Positions 9,734 to 23,000 of a DNA stretch of 64,000 bases are shown piece after piece. Position 1 is the first letter of the stretch. Each line of letters begins with the position of its first letter. The translations under genes were made by a program, and so were the position numbers. The DNA lies in the NCBI GenBank assembly GCA_031213475.1, contig JARUPZ010000035.1, forward strand, positions 4,640,953 through 4,704,952, in the 5' to 3' direction. The DNA is from Nereocystis luetkeana (Eukaryota; Sar; Phaeophyceae; Laminariales; Laminariaceae). The notes under the pieces are model-generated. The model did no database searches, was not told where the DNA came from, and saw nothing but the letters and a program-made list of their open reading frames with translations.

Positions 9734-12700
9734 CTGAAAAAAAAAGAGATACGCAACAAGAAAATAGAGCAAAGCAACGTACTTATATAGCGAACGCCTC
9801 ATCGGAACATTACATCTACCGTATTGACATTTTTGCCGCGAGTATAACACGCACGTTAACACCCCCCCCCCCCCCCTCTTGGCGGTCGAGTTACACCATT
9901 TTAATGAGGGGAGAGCCTTAACCCCCCGCGCAAGGGGGATGGCCATATCACGTAGTGTGTATAAGGCAACACACCCACGAGGCAGACACAGCGTAAACCC
10001 ATTGCTGTCTCTGGAAGTGGCCACACCAGAAAATATATGAATTCATTGACGCTGTCATCCATACGCAAGAAAATCCGACTCGGAAGCGGTTCTTGGTAGG
10101 ATGCAGCTCACCCTTCATGAGACTCGCTGAACGCCTCACGGCGCTTCGCGCTTGGTCCAAGCGATGTCTGCCTGGTCGGTGAAAACCCGACGTGCTCCGT
10201 CCCGGCATCGTTGGGATGCGAGGGTCTATGGTCATACGACTACGGCCATGCATGACAAAGAGTACCCCCCCCCCAAACCCCAAACCCTGTTTCCAAGAAA
10301 TTGGGATCCGAAATTGATCCCAGGGGGTCTTTTATCTCATGAGGGTATGCTGTCTTGTCTCTCATCGCCCGTGTTATACTTGTAGGGGGGGTGTTATCCC
10401 ATCACCCGTGTGATAGTGCCATACGGTACGTGCTATCTTATCGCCCGTGTGGTAGTACTATACCTGGTAGTGTATTTACTACACGTGATATACCGTGTGT
10501 GATGTATTATCAACCCGTGTTATACGGTATGTGTCATCTCGTCAGGGGGTGTGTTATCTTATCACACGGGCGATGGTGGTATACCTGGTAATGTGTTATA
10601 TTATCACACGCGTTATACGGTACGTGTTATCTCATCACACGGGCGATAGTGGTATACCTGGTAGTGTGCTATCTTACCACACGTGTTACACCGTACCACG
10701 TACCAGGTATGTGTTTTCCCATCACCCGTGTCATAGTGTTTTACGATATGTGTTATATTATCGCCCGTATTACACTCGTACCTGGTAGGTTGTTATGCTA
10801 TCACCCGTGTGATAGTGTTATTCGCTATGTGTTGCCTTATCACACGTGTTACACGGTACCAGTACCAGGTATGTGTCATCTAATCAGGGGGGGTGTTATC
10901 CTATCACACGGGTGATAGTGGTACACCTGGTAGCGTGTTACGTATCACACGCGTTACACGGCATGTTGATATATCATCGCACGTGTTCAAAATACCCGTA
11001 AGTCGGGGTTGCTGCTTAAAATTACAAAAGCAAGATGCAGCGGCTTACAAAGCGACAAGTGCGGCCCAATTCAGGTATTGGGACCCAGGCATAAGCCCCT
11101 AAAAAGCGGCAATGCGGTCTGCGTCAGGTGAGGTCTACTTCAGGCGCTGGGACCAAGGCATACTCCGTTCTGATATGTTAGGCAGGATCGGTATACGTAT
11201 GCAGCACAGATCCAACCCCAGGAAACATGTGCTACAGCAGTTCGTAGATCATGGATGTTAGTTACACGGCTCCCACCCGGCAACATGAGTTGGATCATAC
11301 CAAAATCAAGACTGTGTACGCCATGAAATATCTACATCATGAACTGTGGGAATGATCTGTAGATGATCTGTGCATGATCTGTCCGTCCGAGGTGCGTAAC
11401 CCCTTTTACGCTTTGAGATAACAGCAAACGACCCCTCACATTCTGGTCCCACAAGGGTAAAAAAATTGAAGAATTAGAAAACACGGTGCAAGCATCCTGG
11501 GGGTATTTATCGTTTGCTTCAATCACCTCGTCCCAGTTCGTCGAAAGAACGGTCCCTCCCGACGTCTGGTAGGACTTCACCATCGCCCTCCTCGTGTCTT
11601 CGTCTGCCTGTTGTGGTACAAAAGCACACACATCATCATCACCGACATCATCATCATCACCACCATCGTGATCATCGTAATCATCATCACCACCACCATC
11701 ATCATCATCATCATCATCAACAACAACAACAATAGTTGACGTAAAGTCAACCACGTCACGGAAGGTTTTGTACCTTAACCCAGTTGGGAGTTGGGGCCCA
11801 TGAACTCTAAATAATACAGCGACATCGTGACCAATCGAAAAGGAAAAAAAGCGGTCTTGTCAAAACCTCCCTAACTCCTTTAGGCCTTAGCCTTAAGGAC
11901 TGTACTCCCATCGTGGACCCAGAACACTATTAATATTAATAGGGACTATAGCCATATTCAAGGAGGTTTTTTAAGTACAGTGCAGTAGTAAAATGGTTCA
12001 CGCCTAGCGACAGATTTATAGCGTGAGAGCGCTGTGTACACACAAGTAGTTACACTGGTGAAAGAAAATGCCGCGCTCGTGTCGTGTAACTCCTTGCGTG
12101 GAGGTAAAAGGGGCCCCATCCCCTCTCCCCTGGCCCAGCAGTCCGGGCTACTTGATAGTGTAACCGTCATGTGATACTTCGCCACTCCTTCCCCCTATTC
12201 AACAGATCATCGATATCCCATTTAATGATCTGATGTATATTTTCAGGACAGATAGGTAGATAGATATATCCCTCATCTGAGGATATATAGTAGGATCTAG
12301 CTCATGTCGCCGGGATGGGACCGATATAACCTGCATGATCTTATCAATAGGACCTGTTTCCTGGGTTGGATCTGTTGTACTATACAGGTTAGACCCTGTA
12401 CCATACAGATCCAGCACAACATCTCATCTTATGACGGCAGGTTAGGATCTAGATAACGTAGATGATCTATCTGTAGATGATCTGTCTGTAGATCATATAT
12501 GTGTAGATTATAGGCCTGTAGACGACCTACTTGTAGATGATCTATCTGTAGATGATCGATCTGTATACGATACTTTGAAGTATATCTGTAGATGATCTAT
12601 CTGTAGATGATCCATCTGTAGATGATCTATCTCGTAGATGATCTATCTTGTAGATGATCTATCTCGTAGATGATATATCTGTAGATGATCTGTGCGAGGT

Positions 12701-13960
12701 GAACACTCTTTTCCCCTCTGTGACAGAAAATCACCGGGGACACAACAGGCGCCGTATCCCGAGAAAAAAGGAAAAAGGCGGTGGCCGCACGGGCGAAGCA
12801 AGTGCTGTGTATACACCTGAACCCACTGTTTGCTCAAAAAGAACGTCCGTGCAATTTAATAGAATCGCAACGAGCCCGTCAAATCGACCCACTGCATGTT
12901 CTGCGCGTGAACGGTTCTAATTTCCAAGGGTGCTCACGGGACAAGACCCTACCCGCGGGTCGGGTCAGGAGGTCTTCCACCTTCAATATTTCACGGGTCG
13001 GGTCGGGTCGGGTCGGTTCGGGTCGGGAGGTCTTTAAAATATCACGCGTCGGATCGAGGCTGGAATAGGTGACCCAACCCAATCCGACCCAACCCAACCC
13101 GACCCGTGAGTTTCGACCCGACCCGAGAACATATTCTGCCAATTTTCAAGTTCGAGCCAAAACGGGCGCGCGACGGAGGCACGGCGGTGATCGATCGTCC
13201 TCGAGCTCAAGACGTCGAAAAACTACGTCACCTTTCCGTAGATGGACTTGAAGAGGTCGTTCAGCGCTTGCTCCCCGTCCGGTTTATCCGCGTCCAGTTC
13301 TTTTTGCACCTCCTTCTCCACCTGCCATCACATCAACATGAACAACCAAGAGAAAGAAAATCAGCCTCGTCGGCCCAACTGGTTTTCGTGATAAAAAATG
13401 CCATAGTTGGAGGGGGGGGGAGGGCAAAGCCTGCTATGTTGACCCCGGATATAATATACGTGCAGGACGGAGATATAAAATATGAGCGAACACATGCAAT
13501 GGGATGGGGGGGGGGGGAACAAAAAACGTATGCACCTGGTGCCTGTTTCGCGACAGCATTCAACCATGACAGCAGTATGTACTTGCTAACTCCAAAAACG
13601 ATTCCACTTTAACCTTCCTCCCCCCCCTCGGCCTACATAAAACCCGACGTGCCTCGCCCCGCCCATCTCGAAAGGGATGCGTGGTCAATGGTCAAATAAC
13701 TAAGGCAAGCAACAAAAGAGTACGCCTCCTCCATCCCCTTCGGTCTACTAAAACCCTACGTACCCCGTCCCGGCACTGTAGGGATGCTAGGGCCTATGGC
13801 CTTACGGCTACGGCCATCCCATGAGATCGAGTACCCCCCCCGCACTACGTTCTGTTATGACCGATTACGGCCATGCATGACTCGAGTACACCTCCCCCCC
13901 CTCGCGGTGTCTCTAATGGTCCGGTTCCTTTGACACCTCCTTCTCCAACTGCCGTCACAC

Positions 13961-14012
<52 letters not shown>

Positions 14013-17000
14013 AAATCGGCTTCGTCCAACTCTCTACAGCCGCACGATGCATACGTGACGGCACTCTTCCAGCCGCAAAAGCGATCCCATTACAATCCCA
14101 AAGTGTGTGTTTCGTACCCACGAGAGAGCACAGCAGTCACGTTAGAGTTGAGCTTAGCTCAAAAGTACAGGCGATTAAAAACAACCCAACCTAATTTAAA
14201 AAAAATCACCGGTACAGCAGTAGTGGGTACCCCGAGTGAAAGAGCACTCCAAGATAAGATAAGCCGGAACTTTTTGACCCTTCTAGTACCGCTGTGCTGC
14301 ACATAAACATGTGCCTGACTCTTATTCCAAGAAATATCCCCCAGCACGTGAGTGCGGTGCTAAAGACGTCGAGAGCGGTCAAAGTCGGCATGTCGATGTC
14401 CAACCTGTACAAAAAGTCACTACGGCCAAAAAGAGCAACGCCTAGTTAACCCTTTTAGAACCGCAGTCCCGTTCTGGGGACAAATCAGTCAAATTCCATG
14501 TAGTTTGTCCCCAAAACGGGACTGCGGTTCTAAAAGGGGTTAAGAGCATTTGTTTCGGCCGAAGACTGTGCAGACTGCTGCTGTACATAAAAACCTGGCA
14601 CGTACAGCAGTAGTAAACACTTCTCCGATAAAAAAAAACGATAAGTGCATTCCTGGTACCAGGCATAGTCTACAGGGTACTTCAGCCATATTTTACGTGC
14701 CTGTTACGATACACAGATATCTGGTACTGATACAAGTGGATAAAAAAAGGCAACATGTAACTATTGATACTACCACCCTGTGGCACTAACAGAAAGACGA
14801 CTGATGACTTACCACATCCCAGTCCTTCGTGCCCGAATACGGACGGGCGAGCTTTGCCGGGGGTTCTGCTAGAGGTTTCGAGGTGCTTGCCGGCGCTTTC
14901 GTCGGTGCGTCCGGTTGCGCTGAAGTCATCACCGACGACGTCGTAGTGTCTTCGAGCTCTGGCCATTCTGCAGGGGATTTCTTGGTAAGGCTTACTTCCA
15001 GCTGATTGAATAAGTGGGTATCAAAGGAGGCAGCGGGGGGTAGGGGATAGGGGAGGGAGGGGGGTGTACTCGATGGGAGAGATGTACTCGATCTCATGCA
15101 TGGCCGTAGTCGTATGACCATAGACCCTCGATTCCCTACAATGCCGGGACGGAGCATGTTGGGTTTTCACGGACCAGGCAGACATTACTTGCACCAAGCG
15201 CGAAGCGCCGTGAGGTGTCTGGCGAGTCGCATGAAGGGTGGGTGAGCTGCATCCCACCAAGAACCGTTTTTGAAGCGGGGGGTACTTGACACCTGGTATC
15301 ATAGATGGCCATGCAGACCCTCGCAGGGGAGGGGGGGGTGCTCATTTGTTGCTCGCCCTATTACGGGGAACCACGGTAAATAGGACCTACGGTACACACA
15401 AAAACCTATACGTTTCCCTATTTTTACTATCAATATTTGGTCCTATTTACTATGGCCTCCCGCAATAGCCATTTGACCATTGACCACGCACCCCTTGCGA
15501 GACGGAGCGGGGGGGGCGGTGTACTCGATACAATACATGGCCGTAGCCGTATGACCACGGAGGGGTCAAGATTTGTCATGTTTGACAAATAATAGTGTGA
15601 TATATTGACTAAAAGGGGTACACCCCCTCGAAATATGTTACTATTACGGGGGACCATAGTAGATAGGACCAAATATTGTTAGTAAAAACAGGTAAATATA
15701 TAGTTTTTCGTGTGTACCGTAGGTCCTATTTACTACGGTCCCCCGTCATAAACAATATGAGAAATTGTCAAAAAAAGGGTACACCCCAAAATATATATGA
15801 ACATGAATATGACCACTTGCCTACAAGGGGTACACCCCCTAAAACGTGTTACTATTCATATGAGCAATTCACCATTAGGGGTATACTTCCGCCGCCCCTA
15901 TACAAACAATGAGTGAGGGGGGGACACCGCTTTTCGCGGGAGGCCAATGAAGAACACCTCTTACCAAAATGATACATCAACAAAAGAGGTACAACTCCAA
16001 CAATGATCAAAACTAAAATGAGGACCTGCCTAAAAGGGGTACACCCCGCCAAAACATGTTACTATTATCACGGGGGGACCATTGTAAACAGGACCTACGT
16101 TAAACACAAAAACCCATACATTTACCCATTTTTACCAACAATATTTGGTCCTGTTTATTATGGTCCCCCCGTAACAATATGAGCAATCAACGAAACGGGG
16201 TACATCTTCGCTCCCCCCCCAAAAAAGCATTTAGTGAGAAAGGGAGACACCGCTTTTCGCGGGAGGCCTATGAAGAAGACCTCTCATTTTTTTCGGTACC
16301 GGGTACTAATTTGTACCAAGGCACTCGCTATCATCTTACTATTGGAATGTGTAGCATGAACTTGATTGATCAATTCAAGGAAACTGCAGCGTCGTCTAGG
16401 GGAAAATCCACTCAAATTTCAAGTAGTTTGTTCCCCAAACCGGACTGCAGTACTAAAAGGGTTCAACAGCTAGGGAAATAGTAAAACCAAGGGAAATCTG
16501 TTGGACTTACAGCATAATATTGGACGGCAGTATTACGGGGGGCCATAGTAAAAATAGGACCTACGATAAACACAAAAAACTATGTACGTATTTTTGCCAA
16601 CAATATTCGGTCCTATTTACTATGCCCCCCCCCGGAATAGCTTCAACGTCGATCACTTTACAGCTACAGAAAGATGAAAAAAAACAGGAGAAACCTATTG
16701 GACTACAGTAGACTGTTGCACCTACAGTAGCTTGAAGGTCGATCACTCATAAACCGTTACAGAAAGAGCAGAACTAGAGGGGGGCCGAAACAATTGTCAC
16801 TGTAAGCTTCTTTTCCAACCCAACTCGTATAACATATACCAGGTACCAGGTATAAACTTTACACTCAGCAAGCCGTGATCACAGATGTCTTTCCTTCCCC
16901 CCCCCTCCCCCGTACACGCCTTCGCCTCGCCATAACATCGGCTACAAGGGACGCTACGACTTATGAGAGCTCATTTTAAGAGAAACTATGCGTGCTCCTC

Positions 17001-20000
17001 GGAGTTTTCAGCGACCGGATCCCATCCTGCAAGTCTCGGACTGATTATCGGATGTATACATCGGCTTCTTGGGCCCATATCGGATCGCAATCGGCATCGA
17101 TTTTCGTTCCGATATCCGACACCTACTGCTATCGTAAAAACAAATCTCCGACATCCCTCTCCTTCCTGACCCCCCCCCCCCCCCCGCTCGCCCTATTTTC
17201 GCCCTTTTCTGTCACCCACCTTCGAAGCCATGAACCGAGTCTTGAGCTTGTCCGGCAGCACCTCCTCGTACAGCACCTTGTCGAACAGCAGCGACCCATC
17301 TGGCTTTCTCCTCACGGTCAATCGCTTCGCCCCGATCTCCACATCCACCGTCGTCTCGGTTAGCCCCTTCTCCAGCACGGCCACCGTCACCTTCTCGTGG
17401 CTCTGGTAGTACTGAAACTTGATGCGCAAGTGCGCCGGGGCGGACGAAACGGGTGCCCTTGTAACCGTCGCTAGGGGAGGAGGGGGCGTTTCTGTGGTTG
17501 TAACGGTAGCCGCCGCGGTAGAACCAGCCGAAAAATCGGCGCTATCGTCGGCAAGAGCAGCGGCGGCCACAGCGGCGGCCTGCAGGTCTCCTTCGTCGGC
17601 CTCCATCTCGGCCTCGCATTTGCGGATCCACGTGCGGTATTTCCGGGGATCGCTTTCTCCGGCGGCTTTTTTCTCCACCCCTTGCATTACTTGGCCCAGT
17701 CGGAACGCCTCCAGCGCAGTCTCGAACTCCTCGAGAGCGAAAGAGGCCAGCCTGATTCAGAGGCGGGGCAGGGCACGGGGGGTTCAGGAGGGAGATTGTT
17801 GGCTCAGCACGTTAACCGCGTTCTTTCGTATCCTTTAGATACTCCGAACATACACCCCACATTAATTGCAAGTGCTTTGTCCTCCAAAAACGTGGGGGTG
17901 CCGTTTAGGACTGCACTCCCGTTGTGGGGGCATTTCACTTGGAAATAGAGTCAAATTTAGGTACATGTACACTGCACCACTAAAAGGGTCAATGACTTGA
18001 GACGGGGGGAGGGGGGGGGGGGGGAACTGTTCGGATAAAAAAATGACGACGGATACAGCATCGGCCGATTGATGACTTCATACTGCTGCTGTACTGGCAT
18101 TTGCTACCAGGTGCTTGCAAGGTTGCCGCTTGCAAGGTTGACATTGTGGCCCTTTGTCATTAGTGGCCGTATTGCCGCCTGCCACCGCTGCCGTCATAGT
18201 CTATGAACAGCCCGTATACAGGTGTCTACAGCCGGACAGCCGGAACACAAAATCCATAAAATACGGCGGGGGCCAATATGGGGATATAGACACGCCTGCC
18301 CCCTCCCGCAACGTTTCGAGTACTTAGGTGTCTACCCCTGACGCTGCTGGCAGTCACTGCTCATAGACGACGGGGACAAACGCACCACAAAATAATGCCT
18401 GCTACACTCCGAGGAATTATACCTAGGTGTACTCTGATGTACGACGTGGTAAGGCACGAGCTATACGAACGACTGCTGTACCCTATCACAGAAATGAAAT
18501 CCTACACCCGGTATGCAATATTTACCCTGTAAACAAACTCGTGCGAAACCTTTTGGTCAATGTCTACCTTGCACGTCGGCCCAACCCCAATCTTAATTTT
18601 CACCCCCTAACCTCTGGAGAGGCTCGAAGTTGACCGGGGGGGTCGCGCGGCCTGACCGTGTGCGTCGGTGGCGTTTCCAGAACTTTACCGAAATAGAACG
18701 GTCACCCCCGAAGAGCCAGGCTCGACCACGTAGCATCCGTGTTGCAACAGTGGTATTGACAAAGTGGTGTTGTGTTTAGGGCTTCTCGTATCACCAGCGG
18801 TATCTCCAACCATTGCTATCACACCCCTCACCGCCTCCGTACGGCACCTCGAGCGTGGCAACGAAACCTAACCTTCCAACCACTTCCTGCTGTCACATTT
18901 ATCCCACCCCCACTTGCTCCAAGCGGGGCTTTTCATCAAATCTGAAACGAAAACGACCACTCAATGTACCACCCGGGTTATGTTGTATATCACACCCCAA
19001 AGCGTATACCACACCGGGTGATAATATTTTAGAGCGTCAGATACTATCACCGGGGGTGCGTCTATGACGGGATGAATATAGATAGTCGACGTACCGTAAT
19101 ATACCTGGGATGATTTTAATAGCTGGGCCAGCCCAACAACCACCAGGCGCCTGGTATCAATTTCGACGTATGAAATACACTCTTTTTTGCGAAACACATT
19201 TTTTTTTCTCTTCGGGCCGCCGGTCGGTATTCTCTCGCGCTCTCGGCTGCGTGGAACGCACGGGGGGGGGGCGCGTGTACACCACGGCGGAAACGCGAGC
19301 CGGGGCCGAGGTTCGTGGCGCGTGCTCCGGGCCTTCAGAGTCACGAAATCTGACAAATAACTACGGGAAGGCATTTCGCCCTGCTAAAGCCAACCAGGAC
19401 CATGGCAACCCCACAACATAAAGAGAGTTTTCTCTCCTGCTGGCTTGCTCGTATCATGTCTGACCACATCGTCCCTCGAGCTCTCTACGATGAGGCATCC
19501 ACGGATCAGCAGCAGTCGTACATCAAGCTGTTCTTCCTTTCGTGACCGCCACGGACGGCGCATTTGTTTGGGTGTGCGTGTGTGTGGGCCGTGATTCCTG
19601 TCGACCTACGGCGTATAAAGTCTAAACTATATGGGAGCACGAAGGTACATAATTACAAGAAAGGTGTAGTTAATTGGATGCTGCGCAGGGGGTAGGATAG
19701 CGATACGAACTCACACTTCCTCGGTGTTTCAGCAGCAGCCGCGCAGCCCCGGTACGCACTACAAAAGCAGCAGCGGTACAACAGCGGTGTTCGTGTATAT
19801 ATGTGCGCAGTGCGCCCCAGGAGGTACAGCAGTACATACATACATGGGAAATATGTTCACATTGCTACGTACCAGTACACACAATTTTAAGACCAATCAC
19901 ACGCCGTCGAACCTCGTCCCACCACACAGCAGGCAGTATATATTGCAGCACTCGGAGTAAATAGGGACGCCTGATGATGCTGCTTTCTGTCTCTCCCTTT

Positions 20001-23000
20001 CCAACTTGCAACACCCCTGGGATTCGAGGTCAACCACATCTCGAAGGGGAACTTTGTACGTGAGTACGAGATGTACGACTGAGTGATTTTTCCCGTGACT
20101 ACTTCCGTCCTTTTTTCCGCCGGGCAAGATACTTTTTCCACACCTCCGTAACCGCATGTATCGTATTCCTATGCACCAGGTATGCCATACGCCGTCATGG
20201 GTATTTCATACTCCGAGAATATACCTCCTCACTACCCCATTCAGAGCCGCTGCAGGGTACGTATATAGAATGAAGACTCGCAAATACGATATGATTATAC
20301 ACTCGTAGTATACGCACATCCGTCATACCGTTGAAAAACTGCAGCACGCGTACGAAATTTCCCCATTTAAATATATACTCAGGCTTATTCTTATTGGTGA
20401 GTTTTTGGTCCAGAATTTCCACAGTTTGGAAATAATTGGAGGTACGCATCAAAATACCGAGGCGTTCTGTCACAATTCGCGAAATTCTCCAAAAGCCAAA
20501 AAATCAGGAAGGTTACATGTTACATATTTGGGGGGAAAAAAAAAACTGAAAGATTTACGGTAAAAAATAGCGCGCGGAAAAAATACGGAAATGAAGGGAA
20601 ACAAGGTCGCCCATAAGAATGACCCTTACACATGCCAGAATCTTTCAGGGACCAACCAAATCGTATACAACTGTATCTGCGTATAATATGCTTGTTTTGA
20701 TATACTGTTGTACCATAAAACACGCAAGATACCCACTGTGAGATGGTTTTTCGAGCCGATTAAGTCCAACGCATGCCTTAACCCTTTCCGGACCGCAGTC
20801 CCGTTTTGGTTTTTGGTACAGACCACCCAAATTTCACGTTGTGTGTCCCCCAAAACGGGACTTAGCATCCTGCAGTACTAACATCGTACGTTGAAGAGTT
20901 AAGGGGGGCATACAACAAAAACGGTGGCTGTGGACATATTGATCTCGTCGAGATGTTTCCATAGACACATCGCTCGGCATTTTCGCTTCCACAGGAGTTG
21001 TAGAGAAAACCAGCTTTGGAATTTGTCCGAGCGGGTGTGCTATCTTGGGTGTCCTACGATAGTATGGGACTTGAGATCAAAGCCAGACCGTTCGAGACCT
21101 TTCCATAGGCGCGTCGCTCGGCATTTGTCGCTCACACATTCGTCTGAGCGGGTGGGTTATCTTGCGTGTCATACCATACACACGGTATTGTCGGGACTTG
21201 AGATGGAAACCACAACAACTCATCAACAGAGTACACCGTGTTACGGCGGTGTAACACGTGTGATATTACACTAGGGTCGGTAGCTGGAAATCAACTAAAA
21301 TAACCACGAGTTGATCGTCCAAAAAACACAATCATGGCATAATCACATGATCACGGCCCCTTGATTATTTTCAAATAATCATGATAAATCAACCACAAAA
21401 GCCCAAAACAATCAACAATCAAATCGGGCCCGTTTTATAGGGTTCATCATCAACCCCAAAAAACACCCCCTGGGACGATTGTCATCCGACGTATACGAGG
21501 TACACTTGAGCTAATTTTCTCGACCACGGGGAAGGTACAAACGCCGAGCGATATCATATGATATCATACAATATCATATCTTATCATACCTTGATCATCT
21601 CATATTATACCATATCATACCATATACCAGGTAATACATTATCATACCTTGATCATATCATATCATATCATACCTTGATCATATCATATTATACCATATC
21701 ATACCATATCATATCTTATCATACCTTGATCATATCATATCATACCATATCATATCTTATCATACCTTGATCATATCATATTATACCATATCATACCAGA
21801 TCATATATTATCATACCTTGATCATATCATATTATACCATATCATATCTTATCATACCTTGATCATATCATATCATACCATATCATATCATATGATACCC
21901 CTGTGGAAGTATCTCATCGAGGTCCTTCCAACGCCACCACTGTTGTGGTAGTTTGTGCCCCCCTTGCCTTGGAGAAACTTGGCTGAGAAATCCGTCCCAG
22001 GGAGTTTGTTATCTTACTTTTACTATTATAATACTATAGTCATAGTACACGGTGGTCCCTTTCGGGATGCGTGTGCTGTTATCATATGCACTCATGTAAA
22101 CAAAAAAAAACAGAAACAATACATTGAGTCGGTGGTCACATTGAATCGGAAGTATACCTCAGGGAAACAATAGAACTACTTACAGATATCTCCCTCTCTG
22201 GGCGTGCTTGGTTGGTACATCCATGGCCTCTCAGAGCTCCCACTTGGGAACCGCCTCTCTTTATTACTTGGCGGACCTTTCCGGCGGTTCTTTGTCTTCC
22301 CCATTTATCTAGGCACTTTCGGTGAATTTTTTCTCTTTTCTTATTTCGCTTTGTGTGCGTGCGTGTACTCGGAGCACGGCACTGCGGGCGAGCCCCGCGC
22401 CGTCACGGGTGTCAGCGGGCGCTGGCGGGTAGAGGGGGGTTTGTAAGGAGCGCGGTCGCCGTTTTCGTGGCTAGGCGTCGCGTGTGCATCGAGACACGAG
22501 GGATGCATGAATGAGCTCTGTCTGGCCTCCATTTGTGACTTTGGATAGAGTATGTACGAGTCTATGAGGGTCGTCCGGGGTTGCAAGATAAGATTCAAGC
22601 GGTGCTTATCTTTGCGGCCGGGCTGAAGTTCCAAGAGAGAGCGACGCAGTCTGAGCACCGACATTGTCGACCTGGCGGAGGACGGGCACGGTGAGCACCG
22701 GGCTTCACGCGAGGCGAGAGACGGGGCTCACTGTGGCAGAGGGTGAATAAAGCTTTAACCGGACCGAATCGGTGGCGAGGTGGTCGCGAGAGGGGCGGGC
22801 GGCGTACGAGGCTGAGAGAAAAGCTCTGCTGTTGTTTTTTTTTCGTTTTCGACCGGTGCAAGGTGTTCCAATCAGGCAGAAACTTGTTGCATGAGGGAAC
22901 GGGGATTTCCCCCCCCAAAAAAAAATTGGTTTAATTTCCATTGTTTTTCCGGTGCTGCTGTGCCGTGCTGTGCTTTCTCTTTCGTACATACAGCAAGCAT

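Larger units (their letters stand above)
9734..11526 (-). other. SGT1 intron 6
   Basis: It contains a C-run (9861-9877), repeat E (10075-10272) and a long tandem array (10335-10985), then the start of a GATC-rich repeat D. I see no gene. Confidence 0.6.
11608..13231 (-). other. SGT1 intron 5
   Basis: It holds a CAT/ATG microsatellite, repeat D with an expanded GTAGATGATCTATCT array (12205-12700) and a GGGTCG inverted array (12945-13135). I see no gene. Confidence 0.6.
13322..14812 (-). other. SGT1 intron 4
   Basis: It contains G- and C-runs, repeats F and E, a (CAA)n tract and a family B MITE. I see no gene. Confidence 0.6.
15560..16210. repeat. Tandem array carrying MITE A insertions
   Basis: Degenerate units with AAAGGGGTACACCCC and AAAACATGTTACTATT (about 15610, 15770, 15820, 15980 and 16035). 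Two family A MITEs begin right at the GTTACTATT of a unit. Confidence 0.7.
15002..17219 (-). other. SGT1 intron 3
   Basis: It holds inverted repeats E and F, four family A MITEs, a degenerate family B MITE and a tandem GGGGTACACCCC array. I see no gene. Confidence 0.6.

Noticed and set aside
10335-10985. CRISPR-like array
   Set aside because: Units are contiguous and degenerate without unique spacers, in a eukaryotic intron.
11332-11754. 140-codon - strand frame with an Asp-rich start
   Set aside because: Only 81 bases of it are a real SGT1 exon; the Asp run is a CAT microsatellite in the intron.
12945-13135. Interstitial telomere repeat
   Set aside because: The unit GGGTCG is not a known telomere repeat and occurs as an inverted array.
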